This document shows positions 16,468 to 25,359 of a stretch of 64,000 nucleotides of DNA, piece after piece (the stretch's first letter is position 1; each line of letters begins with the position of its first letter). Source of the DNA: Chitinasiproducens palmae (GTDB lineage Bacteria > Pseudomonadota > Gammaproteobacteria > Burkholderiales > Burkholderiaceae); contig NZ_FNLO01000002.1 in the NCBI RefSeq assembly GCF_900095735.1, forward strand, positions 509,626 to 573,625. Reading direction: 5' to 3'. The translations under genes and the position numbers were made by a program. The notes beneath the pieces are model-generated. The model made no database searches, was not told the DNA's origin, and saw only the letters and a program-made list of their open reading frames with translations.

Positions 16468-17732
16468 CCGAGTCGCGTGACGAGTCAGCGATGCGCGTCG
16501 CGATCGTCGGTGCCGGGCACGCCGGTGGCCGGGTCGCGCAGCACTTGCGCGCGCTGGGTCATCGCGGTCCGATCTCGTTGATCGGGGACGAAGTCCACGC
16601 CCCTTACGAGCGGCCGGCGCTGTCCAAGGCGTTGCTCGACGGCAGCCTCGAAGCGGAAGCACTGACGCTCGGCCCCACGGAATTCTGGCATGCCGATGCG
16701 CTGGACGCGGCTGGCATCGCGCACATCCGCACGCGGGTCGGCAACCTGGATGCGGACGCACGCCGTCTGAGCCTGGCCGACGGTCGCACCATCGACTTCG
16801 ATCGACTGGTGGTGGCCACCGGCGGGCGCCCGCGCCGCCACGGCGTGCCTGGCGCATCGTTGGACGGGGTTCATGTGCTGCGCACAATCGAAGACAGCCT
16901 GGCGCTGCGCCGCGTACTCGGCCCCGGGCGCCGGTTGGTGGTGATTGGCGGGGGGGTGATCGGCATGGAGGTCGCCGCCTCCGCGGTCTCGATGGGCACT
17001 GAGGTGTCCGTGATCGAAGCCGGCACGCACATCATGGCGCGCTGTCTGCCCCCCGACGTGTCGCTATGGCTCGCCGGCGAGCACCAAGCCCGTGGCGTGC
17101 GCCAGTTCATGCAAGCCCGCACCAATGGCATCGAACCGGGCCGCGAGCGCGCCCTCGTCGTGCTTGGTCAGGATCGCGAGGGCACCGGCTTCCGGCTCGA
17201 TGCGGACGCCGTCTTGCTCTCGATCGGGGTTGATTGCACGCCCGACTTTCTCGCCGATAGCGGCATCGCCGGCCCGGACGGCATCGTCGTCGACGCACGG
17301 TGCAGGAGCACGCTTCATCCCTGGCTGTACGCGGCCGGCGACGTGGCCTGCACGCCAGACCCGGCGAGCGGTCGAAACGTGCGGCAGGAGACTTGGCGCA
17401 ATGCGGAGAATCAGAGCCGCGCTGTCGCCGAATTCCTGATGGGCCGCATCGAGCCGTATCGCGAAACGCCATGGATGTGGACCGACCAATACGGTCGCAA
17501 CATCCAGGTGATCGGCGTTCCGCAAGCCGGCGACGTCGCCGTGACACGCGGCGCGCCCGCGGACGGACCGGCAGCCATCATGCTGCTCCGCGGGGAACGC
17601 CTGGGAGCATGCGTGCTGATCGACCAGGGACGTGAGCGGCGCCATCTCGAAAAACTGGTGGCCGGCGGCGGCACGGTCGATGTCGGCCGACTCGCGGACC
17701 CGACCGTCCCGTTGCGGGAGCTCGCGCGATGA
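16464..17732 (+). CDS. FAD-dependent ferredoxin reductase of the Rieske system
   Basis: A 422-residue reductase of the BphA4/rubredoxin-reductase type. The FAD Rossmann motif is VAIVGAGHAGGRVAQ, the NAD(P) motif is VVIGGGVIGMEVAA, and the second FAD-binding stretch is LYAAGDVAC. The WTDQYG segment near the C-terminal domain is typical of this group. It transfers electrons from NADH to the Rieske ferredoxin encoded at 20235 and so to the oxygenase. It overlaps the preceding cupin by four bases. Confidence 0.92.
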   Translation: MTESRDESAMRVAIVGAGHAGGRVAQHLRALGHRGPISLIGDEVHAPYERPALSKALLDGSLEAEALTLGPTEFWHADALDAAGIAHIRTRVGNLDADARRLSLADGRTIDFDRLVVATGGRPRRHGVPGASLDGVHVLRTIEDSLALRRVLGPGRRLVVIGGGVIGMEVAASAVSMGTEVSVIEAGTHIMARCLPPDVSLWLAGEHQARGVRQFMQARTNGIEPGRERALVVLGQDREGTGFRLDADAVLLSIGVDCTPDFLADSGIAGPDGIVVDARCRSTLHPWLYAAGDVACTPDPASGRNVRQETWRNAENQSRAVAEFLMGRIEPYRETPWMWTDQYGRNIQVIGVPQAGDVAVTRGAPADGPAAIMLLRGERLGACVLIDQGRERRHLEKLVAGGGTVDVGRLADPTVPLRELAR

Positions 17733-18325
17733 CCTTGTCCAGCCTGCCACCGTCCGCCGCCACGCCGAATGGCGACATCGCCTCACGGCTCGCGCGTCTG
17801 GAGGCAATCGAGGAGATCCGCGCCCTGAAAGCGCACTACGGCGCGCTTGCCGACGCCAAGTACCAATCCAGCGGTCTACCGTGCGAACCAGCGGAACTCG
17901 ACCGCATCGCGGGCCTGCAGGCAGCGTGCTTCACCGATGACGCCGTGTGGGCCGGTGGCGACGGATTCGGCGGCGACCTGACTGGCCGCCCGGCGCTTCA
18001 CGACTGGTTTCGCCGCATGCCTTGGCGCTTCGCGATGCACTGCTACACCAGCGAATCGATCCGCGTGGACGTCGACACCAACCGCGCAGAGGCGGTCTGG
18101 CGGCTGACGCAGGTCGCCATACGCAACGACAACGGGCGCGCCGTCTGGCTGGGCGGCGTCACGCGTGAGCACTACCGGCGCGAGCCGACCGGCGACTGGC
18201 GCATTGCACGCATGCGTTTCGAGCAATTGCACATGCTTGCACTGGCGGAAGACGAGGCCAGGCTCGCGACCAATTTCCAGGCGCTCGATGCCCTGAGCGG
18301 CAATCGAAGCGACGCACGCCGGTGA
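17729..18325 (+). CDS. SnoaL/NTF2-like protein
   Basis: A 198-residue protein of the NTF2-like cone-shaped fold. LARLEAIEEIRALKAHYGAL is followed by ACFTDDAVW, the usual start of this family (BaiE, scytalone dehydratase, Rieske beta subunits). It could be a dehydratase/isomerase, or it could serve as the missing beta-subunit-like partner of the Rieske alpha chain, since those subunits share this fold. Sequence alone does not settle which. It is translationally coupled to the reductase (ATGA overlap). Confidence 0.78.
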   Translation: MTLSSLPPSAATPNGDIASRLARLEAIEEIRALKAHYGALADAKYQSSGLPCEPAELDRIAGLQAACFTDDAVWAGGDGFGGDLTGRPALHDWFRRMPWRFAMHCYTSESIRVDVDTNRAEAVWRLTQVAIRNDNGRAVWLGGVTREHYRREPTGDWRIARMRFEQLHMLALAEDEARLATNFQALDALSGNRSDARR

Positions 18326-18370
18326 GGCATTCAACACTTTCCGCAGCATGATCTCTCGGGAAACCCAACG

Positions 18371-19303
18371 ATGAATCAAGCGATATCGATGTCGGACGCG
18401 CCGCCGCTGCGCGACGGCGCCCACACGGACGGGACCGCTGGCGCCTGCGCCGCACCCTTTGAATCCGGTTCCGACAGCCCCGGCGATGGTTGCGCCGGGA
18501 CGATGGCTCAACATCTCTGCGTGATCCGTTCGAACGAGTGGGTCAACGACGAGTACAAGCACATGGTTGTGAGTGCGCCCGCCGCTGCGTTGGCAGCGCG
18601 TCCCGGCCAGTTCTTCCATCTCGAATGTCCGTCGGGGCAACGGGGCACCGCCTATCTGCGGCGCCCGATGAGCGTCTACCGTATCGAGCCGGCCGACGGT
18701 CGTATCGAATTCCTCTACAAGGTGCAGGGCGTCGGCACGCAGGGCCTTTCGGAGATGGTCGCGGGCGACACGCTCAACGCGCTCGGACCGCTCGGTCACG
18801 GCTTCGCGCTCCCCGACGCCTGCGACCACGTGCTGCTGCTGGCACGCGGCGTGGGTCTCGCGACACTCGCCCCGCTGGCCGGCCATGCGGTCGCCGCGGG
18901 GGCTCGGGTCACCGCGGTGCTGAGCGCGCGCAGCCGTGCACTGGTGATGTCCGAAGCCTATTTGCGCGAGGTCGGTGCACATGCGCACATCGTGTTGGAC
19001 GACGACCGCAGCAGCGACCTGGTCCCGCTCGAAGCGAAGTTGCGGGTGCTGCATGGATCGAACCCGTTCAGTTTCCTGGCGACCTGCGGCTCGAACCGCA
19101 TGCTGGCCCTCCTCCAGCGGCTCGGCGCCGAATGGTGCGTGCCTGGTCAGGTCGCGATCGAGCAGTTGATGGGCTGCGGCATAGGTGCCTGTCATGCGTG
19201 CGTGCGTCCGTTCCGCGCCGAAGGCGACGTCGGGCGGCGCAGCTATCGACGCGTGTGCTGGGACGGTCCGGTGTTCGACATCCAGGAGACGCTGCCATGG
19301 TAG
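18371..19303 (+). CDS. PyrK-like dihydroorotate dehydrogenase electron-transfer subunit
   Basis: A 310-residue FAD/[2Fe-2S] protein. RRPMSVY (98-104) is the flavin-binding motif of the ferredoxin-reductase fold. The C-terminal cluster ligands are C269, C274, C277 and C296 in MGCGIGACHACVRPF and VCWDGPVF, as in PyrK. An extra poorly conserved N-terminus of about 45 residues precedes the domain; an internal ATG (MAQHLC) could be the real start. In class 1B dihydroorotate dehydrogenases this subunit passes electrons from PyrD to NAD. Here it is paired with a PyrD-like gene inside a catabolic operon, so pyrimidine synthesis is not the likely job. Confidence 0.9.
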   Translation: MNQAISMSDAPPLRDGAHTDGTAGACAAPFESGSDSPGDGCAGTMAQHLCVIRSNEWVNDEYKHMVVSAPAAALAARPGQFFHLECPSGQRGTAYLRRPMSVYRIEPADGRIEFLYKVQGVGTQGLSEMVAGDTLNALGPLGHGFALPDACDHVLLLARGVGLATLAPLAGHAVAAGARVTAVLSARSRALVMSEAYLREVGAHAHIVLDDDRSSDLVPLEAKLRVLHGSNPFSFLATCGSNRMLALLQRLGAEWCVPGQVAIEQLMGCGIGACHACVRPFRAEGDVGRRSYRRVCWDGPVFDIQETLPW

Positions 19304-20238
19304 ACCTCAGTGTGAACCTGGGCAGCCTGACGCTGGCCAATCCGGTGATGCCCGCCTCCGGCACGTTCGCCGAAGGCAACGCGCAGTTCTTCGATTTGAA
19401 CCGGCTCGGCGCGATCGTGACCAAGACGATCACGGACGACATCCGCGACGGCGTGCCCCCGCCACGCGTCGCCGAATTCCGCGACGCGACGCTGTTCTCG
19501 ATCGGCATTCCGAGCAAGGGCGGCGATTACTACCTGAAAGAGACAGTACCGTTCTACCGGCGCTACAGCCCACCGCTGATTGCCAGCATTTCGGCCAACA
19601 CCATCGAAGAGTTCGGCACGCTCGCCGGCAAGCTGGCGGGCAGCGGCGTCGCCGCCATCGAAGCGAACGTGTCGTGTCCGAATCTCAAGAAAGACGGCAA
19701 GGCTTTCGGCATGGACGCCGAGGCGACGCATCAGGTGGTGTGCGCGATGAAGTCGGCGAGCGGGCTGCCGATCTGGCCAAAGATGACGCCGAACGCCGGC
19801 AACGTCGTCGAGGTCGCGCTTGCGGCCGAGGAGGCTGGCGCCGAGGCGCTCGTCGTCAGCAATGCGATCCTTGCGATGGCCATCGATGTCGAGACCTTCC
19901 GCCCACGCGTGGCGAACATGATGGGCGGCCTGACCGGCGCGGCGACCAAACCGATCATGCTGCGCATTGCCTATCAGTGCGCACAGGCGGTCCAGATCCC
20001 CGTAATCGGCTGCGGCGGCATCGCCTCGGGCGCCGATGCACTCGAATTCATGCTCGCCGGCTGCACGGCGATCCAGGTCGGTACGGCCAACTTCATCTCG
20101 CCGACCGCCATGCCCAGCGTCATCGACGAGTTGACGGCCTTTTGCGAACGCCGCGGCATTTCGGCCTTGCGCAGCCTGATCGGCGCCATGCGCCCCCACG
20201 AACCGATCCCGTTGCAACAGGGAGGAGCACCGCTATGA
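19297..20238 (+). CDS. PyrD-like (class 1B) FMN dehydrogenase subunit
   Basis: A 313-residue TIM-barrel flavoprotein. C127 in EANVSCPNLK is the catalytic-base Cys of class 1 dihydroorotate dehydrogenases. PKMTPN and GCGGIASGADALEFMLAG are FMN-phosphate binding segments. It starts inside the PyrK-like gene (7-base overlap), so the two subunits are coupled. Burkholderiales usually make pyrimidines with a membrane class 2 PyrD, which makes a dedicated 1B pair in a Rieske operon noteworthy. The likely role is hydride addition to or removal from a cyclic amide or imide. Confidence 0.88.
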   Translation: MVDLSVNLGSLTLANPVMPASGTFAEGNAQFFDLNRLGAIVTKTITDDIRDGVPPPRVAEFRDATLFSIGIPSKGGDYYLKETVPFYRRYSPPLIASISANTIEEFGTLAGKLAGSGVAAIEANVSCPNLKKDGKAFGMDAEATHQVVCAMKSASGLPIWPKMTPNAGNVVEVALAAEEAGAEALVVSNAILAMAIDVETFRPRVANMMGGLTGAATKPIMLRIAYQCAQAVQIPVIGCGGIASGADALEFMLAGCTAIQVGTANFISPTAMPSVIDELTAFCERRGISALRSLIGAMRPHEPIPLQQGGAPL

Positions 20239-20597
20239 ACAGTGTTGTCAACGCTACCGGCACCATTGCCACCGAGGACCAGACGGGCTGGCACACCGTT
20301 GGCGAGGTCGCCAGCCTGTTTGCCAGCCGCGACTGCATGGGCACCGTGCTGGACGGCGTCAAGGTCGGCATCTTCCGGGTCGACGGCGAGTTCTTCGCGC
20401 TTGACGACATCTGCACCCACGGCGCTGCCCTGCTCAGCGACGGCTTTCTCGAAGGTCACGAAGTCGAATGCCCGCTGCATGCCGGGCTCGTCGACGTGCG
20501 CACGGGTTGTGCGCTGACCGCGCCGATCGTGCGGGACACGCGCCGGCACCAGGTGAAGGTGACCGACGGGCAACTGTTGGTGCGGTTGAGCGCATGA
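20235..20597 (+). CDS. Rieske ferredoxin
   Basis: A 120-residue soluble Rieske [2Fe-2S] protein with ligands C60-T-H62 and C79-P-L-H82 (DDICTHGAAL, ECPLHAGLVD). It is of the NirD/BphA3 type and is the electron shuttle between the FAD reductase and the oxygenase of this operon. It overlaps the PyrD-like gene by four bases. Confidence 0.93.
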   Translation: MNSVVNATGTIATEDQTGWHTVGEVASLFASRDCMGTVLDGVKVGIFRVDGEFFALDDICTHGAALLSDGFLEGHEVECPLHAGLVDVRTGCALTAPIVRDTRRHQVKVTDGQLLVRLSA

Positions 20598-21685
20598 GCA
20601 GCGCCGACCATCCAGGCCGCGGCCGTGCCAACGGCGCGACGGCCGCCGCATCGGCGCCGGCGCAACGCAGACGGCCGCGCATCGCGGTAATCGGCACCGG
20701 CGGCACGTTCGCGATGCATGCGCGGCACCGCTTCGACTGGGTCGAGTACGCGGAGAGCGGCGTCGTGCATCCAATCGACGATCTGCTGCGCACGCTCGGC
20801 GACATCGCGCCCGACGTCGAGCTGTTGCCGCTTTCCTTCCGAAGTCTCGGCAGCGTCTCGATCGGCCCGGACGACTGGCTGGCGCTGGCGCGTCTGATTC
20901 ACCAGAACGCCGCGCGCGACCCGGGCATCGACGGTTTCGTGGTGACTCACGGGACCGCGACATTGGAAGAAACCGCATGGTTTCTGTCGCTGGCCCTCTC
21001 GCTCGACGCGCCAGTGGTGCTGACCGGCGCGCAGCGCCCCGCGAACACCGCGGGCAGCGACGTCGCAGCGAACCTGCGGGCCGCAGTGGCGGTGGCCAGC
21101 GCGCCCGCCTCGCGCGGCGCCGGTGTGCTGGTCGTGATGGACGGACTGGTCTTTGACGCACGGGACGTCAGCAAGGCGTCGAGCTTCGAGCTGAACGCGT
21201 TCGAGGCACCACCGTTCGGCCCGCTGGCACGTGTCGACGCGGACGCACAGGTGGTCTGGCGTCGGCATGCACTGACGGACGCGCGTCGTGCGGCCGCGCT
21301 GGCCGCTCCCGGCCTTCTCGCTGCTGAAACGCAGGTCGACTGGCCGCGTGTCGATATCGTGCTCTCGTATGCCGGCGCGGACCGAGTTGTGATCGACGCG
21401 CTGGTTGCGGCGGGAACGCGTGCCATCGTGTGCGCGGGGCTGGCGCCGGGCCGGCCGGCGAGCGGCGAGTTCGGCGCTTACGTGGACGCGGTTCATGCCG
21501 GCGTCGTCGTCGTGCAGGCGACCCGCGTGCCGCGCGGATCGGTGCCCGTGCAGCGTTTCCTGCAGGCCGCCGGGATTCTTGCGGGCGGGGATCTCTCGCC
21601 GCAGAAACTTAGGATTGCGCTGTTGCTCGCGTTGCGCCGTTCAGCCGACGCGGCGGCGCTGCAGGACCTTCTTCTTTCACTGTAG
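20594..21685 (+). CDS. asparaginase-family amidohydrolase with altered substrate site
   Basis: A 363-residue asparaginase/glutaminase-fold protein. IGTGGTFAM carries the nucleophile Thr (T38) and THGTATLEETAW (118-129) the second Thr. In asparaginases this second motif is HGTDT, whose Asp grips the alpha-amino group of the substrate; here it is Ala. The usual ND of the third motif is DG, while the Lys (VSKASS) is kept. The chemistry of amide hydrolysis should survive but with a substrate lacking an alpha-amino group, for example maleamate or another acid amide. About 28 residues of N-terminal tail precede the domain. It overlaps the ferredoxin by four bases. Confidence 0.85.
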   Translation: MSSADHPGRGRANGATAAASAPAQRRRPRIAVIGTGGTFAMHARHRFDWVEYAESGVVHPIDDLLRTLGDIAPDVELLPLSFRSLGSVSIGPDDWLALARLIHQNAARDPGIDGFVVTHGTATLEETAWFLSLALSLDAPVVLTGAQRPANTAGSDVAANLRAAVAVASAPASRGAGVLVVMDGLVFDARDVSKASSFELNAFEAPPFGPLARVDADAQVVWRRHALTDARRAAALAAPGLLAAETQVDWPRVDIVLSYAGADRVVIDALVAAGTRAIVCAGLAPGRPASGEFGAYVDAVHAGVVVVQATRVPRGSVPVQRFLQAAGILAGGDLSPQKLRIALLLALRRSADAAALQDLLLSL

Positions 21686-21703
21686 CGCGTGCGGAGTCGA
21701 GCC

Positions 21704-22420
21704 ATGCAATTTTCCTACCTTGTCACCTATCGACACGCCGACGCGAACGCACGCATCGCCGAAGGCGACTTGACGCAGATCGCCGACATTGTCCGTGCGA
21801 CGCCGACGATGAAACGGGCCCGGCTGTACACCCCACAGCAGGCGGACGACTTCTACACCGACGACGGGCCGTCGCCCATCTTCGCGCTGCAGCTCGACTT
21901 CGACGATCTGCTTGAACTCGAAGCGAACATCGCAGTGGATGGACACCTGCAAGCGCTCGCGCGAACGGCGTTGCCAAGCCTCGCCGAGTGTGCCGTCGAG
22001 CAACAAGCGATGGCGCGACGGCCCTTCCCGGTCGCCGATCCGGTGCCGCAGGTCGCAGCGGGCGCCCTGCCGTGCCAGTTTCTCGTCCATTATCCCGGTC
22101 ACGCAGAGGACCTGGACGTCTGGCTGAATTATTACCTGACCCATCATCCGCAAATCATGCACGACTTCGAGGGTGTGCGCGAAATCGAGATCTTTACGCG
22201 CGTGGACTGGCTCGATGCGATGCCCTGGCCCAGAGTGCATTACATGCAGCGCAACAAGCTGATGTTCGACAGCCCCCAGGCGATCACCGACGCCATGCAC
22301 TCCCCGGTCCGGCACCGCATGCGTGCCGATTTCGAGAAATTTCCGCCGTTCGTCGGCAGCAACATCCACCATCCAATGAGTTGCCAAACCATTGCCGGCG
22401 ACTTGGGCAACGCACGCTGA
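21704..22420 (+). CDS. EthD-like dimeric alpha/beta-barrel protein
   Basis: A 238-residue soluble protein that appears to be two ferredoxin-like halves. The second half has LNYYLTHHPQIMHDFEGVRE, then IEIFTRVDW, resembling EthD domains. Proteins of this type are found in catabolic operons as isomerases, lactone-handling enzymes or proteins of unknown role. The His pair THH is a candidate active site. ATG 21704 has GGAG nearby and is 18 bases after the amidase stop. Confidence 0.65.
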   Translation: MQFSYLVTYRHADANARIAEGDLTQIADIVRATPTMKRARLYTPQQADDFYTDDGPSPIFALQLDFDDLLELEANIAVDGHLQALARTALPSLAECAVEQQAMARRPFPVADPVPQVAAGALPCQFLVHYPGHAEDLDVWLNYYLTHHPQIMHDFEGVREIEIFTRVDWLDAMPWPRVHYMQRNKLMFDSPQAITDAMHSPVRHRMRADFEKFPPFVGSNIHHPMSCQTIAGDLGNAR

Positions 22421-22498
22421 GCCCGCCATCGCGCGCACGGCAAGCCGCGCGGCGGCGCGCCTGCCAACCTTGCTACGTATCCGACGGAGAACAGCATC

Positions 22499-23212
22499 AT
22501 GAGCCTTGGCTTCGGCAGCCGTGCTCGCATCGGCCACCTGTATCCCTCCGGGGGACTCTGCGATTACGAGATCCAGTTGATGGCGCCCGCCGGCGTGCAG
22601 TTCGTCACGACGCGCTTGCCGTTTCGGGATACCTCGATCGCCTCCGACCACGCGATCATCGACGATCTCGAACGCCATGCCGCACTGCTCGCTGACGCGC
22701 GCGTGTCGTTGATCGCGCTCAACTGCACCGCAGCGGGGGTGGTCGGCGGTGCCGGAACGATCAATGCACGCATCGAAGCGAGCACCGGCATTCCGGCCGT
22801 CACTACCATCGAGGCGGTCATGGCCGCGTGCCGCGCCGCCGGCGCACGACGCGTCGGCCTGCTGACCCCGTACCGCGCGGAAGTCGTGTCCGCGGAAAAG
22901 CTGTTCCTACAGACCGAAGGCATCTCGGTTGTATCCGAGGCACACTTGCCGCAGGCGACGCCGGTCGAACAGGCGGAAATCGCGCCGGCGCGATGGCTCC
23001 AGCTGGCCCGCGAGCTCGACGCGGATATCGACGCGATCCTCGTCAGTTGCGCCGGTATCCAGCTCGCCACCGTCATCGCGTCGATCGAGGCGGCCACCGG
23101 CAAGCCCGTGATCTGCAGCAACGGGGCGATGCTCTGGTACTGCCTGTCGCGGTTGCGCGTCGAAGCGCGGCCGCCCGGCTACGGCGCGTTACTGGCAGGT
23201 CGGTTCGACTGA
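22499..23212 (+). CDS. maleate isomerase/Asp-Glu racemase family protein
   Basis: A 237-residue cofactor-independent enzyme. Both catalytic cysteines are present: C76 in LIALNCTAAGVVGG and C184 in ILVSCAGIQL. The segment GKPVICSNGAMLWYCL is the signature of the maleate isomerase/arylmalonate decarboxylase branch and not of amino-acid racemases. Having both Cys favours isomerase or racemase activity over decarboxylation. After an amidase that may release maleate, conversion to fumarate is an attractive role. It follows the EthD-like gene by 78 bases and has its own AGGAG-like site. Confidence 0.82.
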   Translation: MSLGFGSRARIGHLYPSGGLCDYEIQLMAPAGVQFVTTRLPFRDTSIASDHAIIDDLERHAALLADARVSLIALNCTAAGVVGGAGTINARIEASTGIPAVTTIEAVMAACRAAGARRVGLLTPYRAEVVSAEKLFLQTEGISVVSEAHLPQATPVEQAEIAPARWLQLARELDADIDAILVSCAGIQLATVIASIEAATGKPVICSNGAMLWYCLSRLRVEARPPGYGALLAGRFD

Positions 23213-23463
23213 CGGCTTCTGGCCGACGGCGTTCGGCGCGCGCTGCACGGCGTTCGCTCGATGGTGGGGCAACGCGAACGCTCGCCCGCCGGCGACGCAG
23301 CAGGCACTGCAACTGCTTCAGCCAGGGTGCCGGCCGATGCGCCGCGCCGCATGACGAGGCCAGCCTCACGGCGGGCGTTCTCGATGGGCCCGGGGCGGCA
23401 GCTAGCGCTGTCTCGAACGACGCGCCTGAACGTCGGCCTCAATCGCCGAGGAGCCAGTCCGCC

Positions 23464-24108
23464 ATGCCGAATGCCGATCGTTCGCCGCCCGCACCGCCCA
23501 CGCAGGGGCAGCGCCGGCGCGCCGCACCGCTCAACGCGGGACAACCGTCGCCCTACCCGTCTCCAGCCGGCCTAGTTTTGCCGCCGGACGACGCGCTGCG
23601 CGCCGTACTCGGGGAACTGTATGGACCCGACAAGGCGCTGAACGTAGTCAAGATGCTTGCCGGCACGGGCGCGCTGTTCGACGCCGCCCGTCGCTTCCTG
23701 ACAGCCGTCTTCGAGGAAAAGGGCATCGATGCCGGGGTCAGGGAGATGATCATCCTGCGAACGGCGGCGGTGCTCGATGTGCCGTAAGAGTGGCAGGCTA
23801 ATGTCAGTCTGGCGCGCAACGTCGGGCTGAGCGATGCCGACATCGCTGCCGCCGCCAGCACGGGCCCGGTGCTCGGCGTACACCCCGACTACGTGCTCGT
23901 CTGCCGGGCCACCGACGAACTGTGCACACGCACTATGCTGGACGACGCTACCCTGAGCCAACTGGTCGAACGCTTCGGACAGACCGGTAGCCGCAAGCTC
24001 GTCCTGATCATCGGCTGGTTCAACCTGCTCAGCGTGTTCCTGAACGGCTGCCGGGTGTCGATGGAAACACACGACAAGATCGGCAGGAACACATCGCCGC
24101 TCGGCTGA
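23464..24108 (+). pseudogene. carboxymuconolactone decarboxylase/AhpD-like gene with an in-frame stop
   Basis: One continuous frame of 214 sense codons is interrupted by a single TAA at 23785-23787. Before it comes EKGIDAGVREMIILRTAAVLDVP and right after it EWQANVSLARNVGLSDADI, the normal continuation of the family core. Relatives usually have an aromatic residue here (YEW), so a TAT or TAC codon probably became TAA by one base change. No insertion or deletion is needed. It is the last gene of the catabolic operon. It may be a real loss, a sequencing error or a read-through case. Confidence 0.75.
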
Positions 24109-24241
24109 CTTGGAACGCACTGCTGCCGAGCGCCTGCCTGGCGGCGTCGGCGTGCGAGCATCGCGCCGAGCGCCCGCCGAGCGCCCGCCAAGCGCCGCCG
24201 CAGCGGCCGGACCGGCTGTTCGGGCTTAGGGCGGACCTCAG

Positions 24242-24910
24242 TCAGTGAGCGCCGAAGGATTGCGCCTGCGCCAGTAGCGCAACCACTTCCTCATCCGATG
24301 TCTGGTCGAATTGCCGGTAGTGCGCGCCTACTGCGCCGAAGTCGTCCGGCACCTGCAGGCAGACCAGATCATCGACCTCCGGCCGCAGCAGCGCCAGGGT
24401 TTCGCGGGGCGCGACTGGCACGGCAAGCATGAGGCGGCCGACGCCGGCCGCACGCAGCGCCTGCAACGCCACGCGCGCCGTGCCGCCCATCGCGATGCCA
24501 TCGTCCACCACGATCACCGTGCGTCCGACCACCGGCACAGGGGCGCGATCCGACATATAAGCGCTGCGGCGCCGCTCGATCTCTTCAAGCTGACGCTGCG
24601 TCTCCGCTTCCACATAGGCCTTCGATGGCCCCACCGCGCGCACAGCCGCGTCATTCATCACGCGTCGGTGACTGCTGCCGTCGACAACGGCACCGATGCC
24701 GAACTCCGCATTGCCCGGTGCGCCGATCTTGCGGACCATCAGCAGATCCAGCGGCGCGTCAAGCGCCAATGCAACTTCGTAAGCGACCGGCACGCCGCCC
24801 CGGGGTAGCGCCAGTATCACCGGGGTGCCGACCACGCGGTGTCGAAGCGCTGCGGCCAGCGTTCGGCCGGCACTGCGCCGGTCCGGGAAGGCTGTGTCGT
24901 CAGCATACAT
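24242..24910 (-). CDS. phosphoribosyltransferase family protein
   Basis: A 222-residue type I PRTase-fold protein. VIVVDDGIAMGGTARVAL is the PRPP-binding loop and VILALPRGGVPVAYEVA the N-terminal part seen in the ComF/erythromycin-esterase-associated group. The base or acceptor substrate cannot be told from sequence. The frame is open further upstream, but ATG 24910 has an AGGAGA box and starts the conserved region. It is convergent with the broken AhpD-like gene. Confidence 0.85.
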   Translation of the reverse strand: MYADDTAFPDRRSAGRTLAAALRHRVVGTPVILALPRGGVPVAYEVALALDAPLDLLMVRKIGAPGNAEFGIGAVVDGSSHRRVMNDAAVRAVGPSKAYVEAETQRQLEEIERRRSAYMSDRAPVPVVGRTVIVVDDGIAMGGTARVALQALRAAGVGRLMLAVPVAPRETLALLRPEVDDLVCLQVPDDFGAVGAHYRQFDQTSDEEVVALLAQAQSFGAH

Positions 24911-25359
24911 TTGCGATGTCTCCTGTCTGAGAAAGCTCGCGCACGTCACCGCGCGGCGCATGCAACGACGCAAGGAAGCGTCCGTGCCTGACTCGGCGGC
25001 GACCGCGTCGGCGCGCTCCACTGGATGTCGGCACTGGCGCCGCCACTGTGGTCGAGACCCGCACCGACGCAGACACTGGTATCACCCGGGCACGCGCGCC
25101 GACTCCGTCCCTCCACGCGCAAATTCCTTCGGTATCCTAGGTGGATGACCAGGCTTTTCAAGCTTGCCGCGCGTTGCGGTACAGACGGGCATTCGGCACC
25201 CGGCAAGTCGCACGGAGTGTCGGGGGCGCGTCGCCCCGGATCGCGCATGGGCAGCCATATCGGCTTGCCCTGCCGCTCGGCCATGTACCGCATGCGCGGA
25301 ACGCCTTACTGGCATGCGGCCAGGTATGCGTCCGCCGCATCCGCATCACACGCTCGGCA
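24911..25359. other. 449-base gap without a recognisable gene
   Basis: Frames in both directions lack family signatures. It should contain the promoter of the phosphoribosyltransferase (minus strand) and the 3' region of the royal-jelly-type gene. I see no terminator hairpin with a U-run. Confidence 0.4.
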
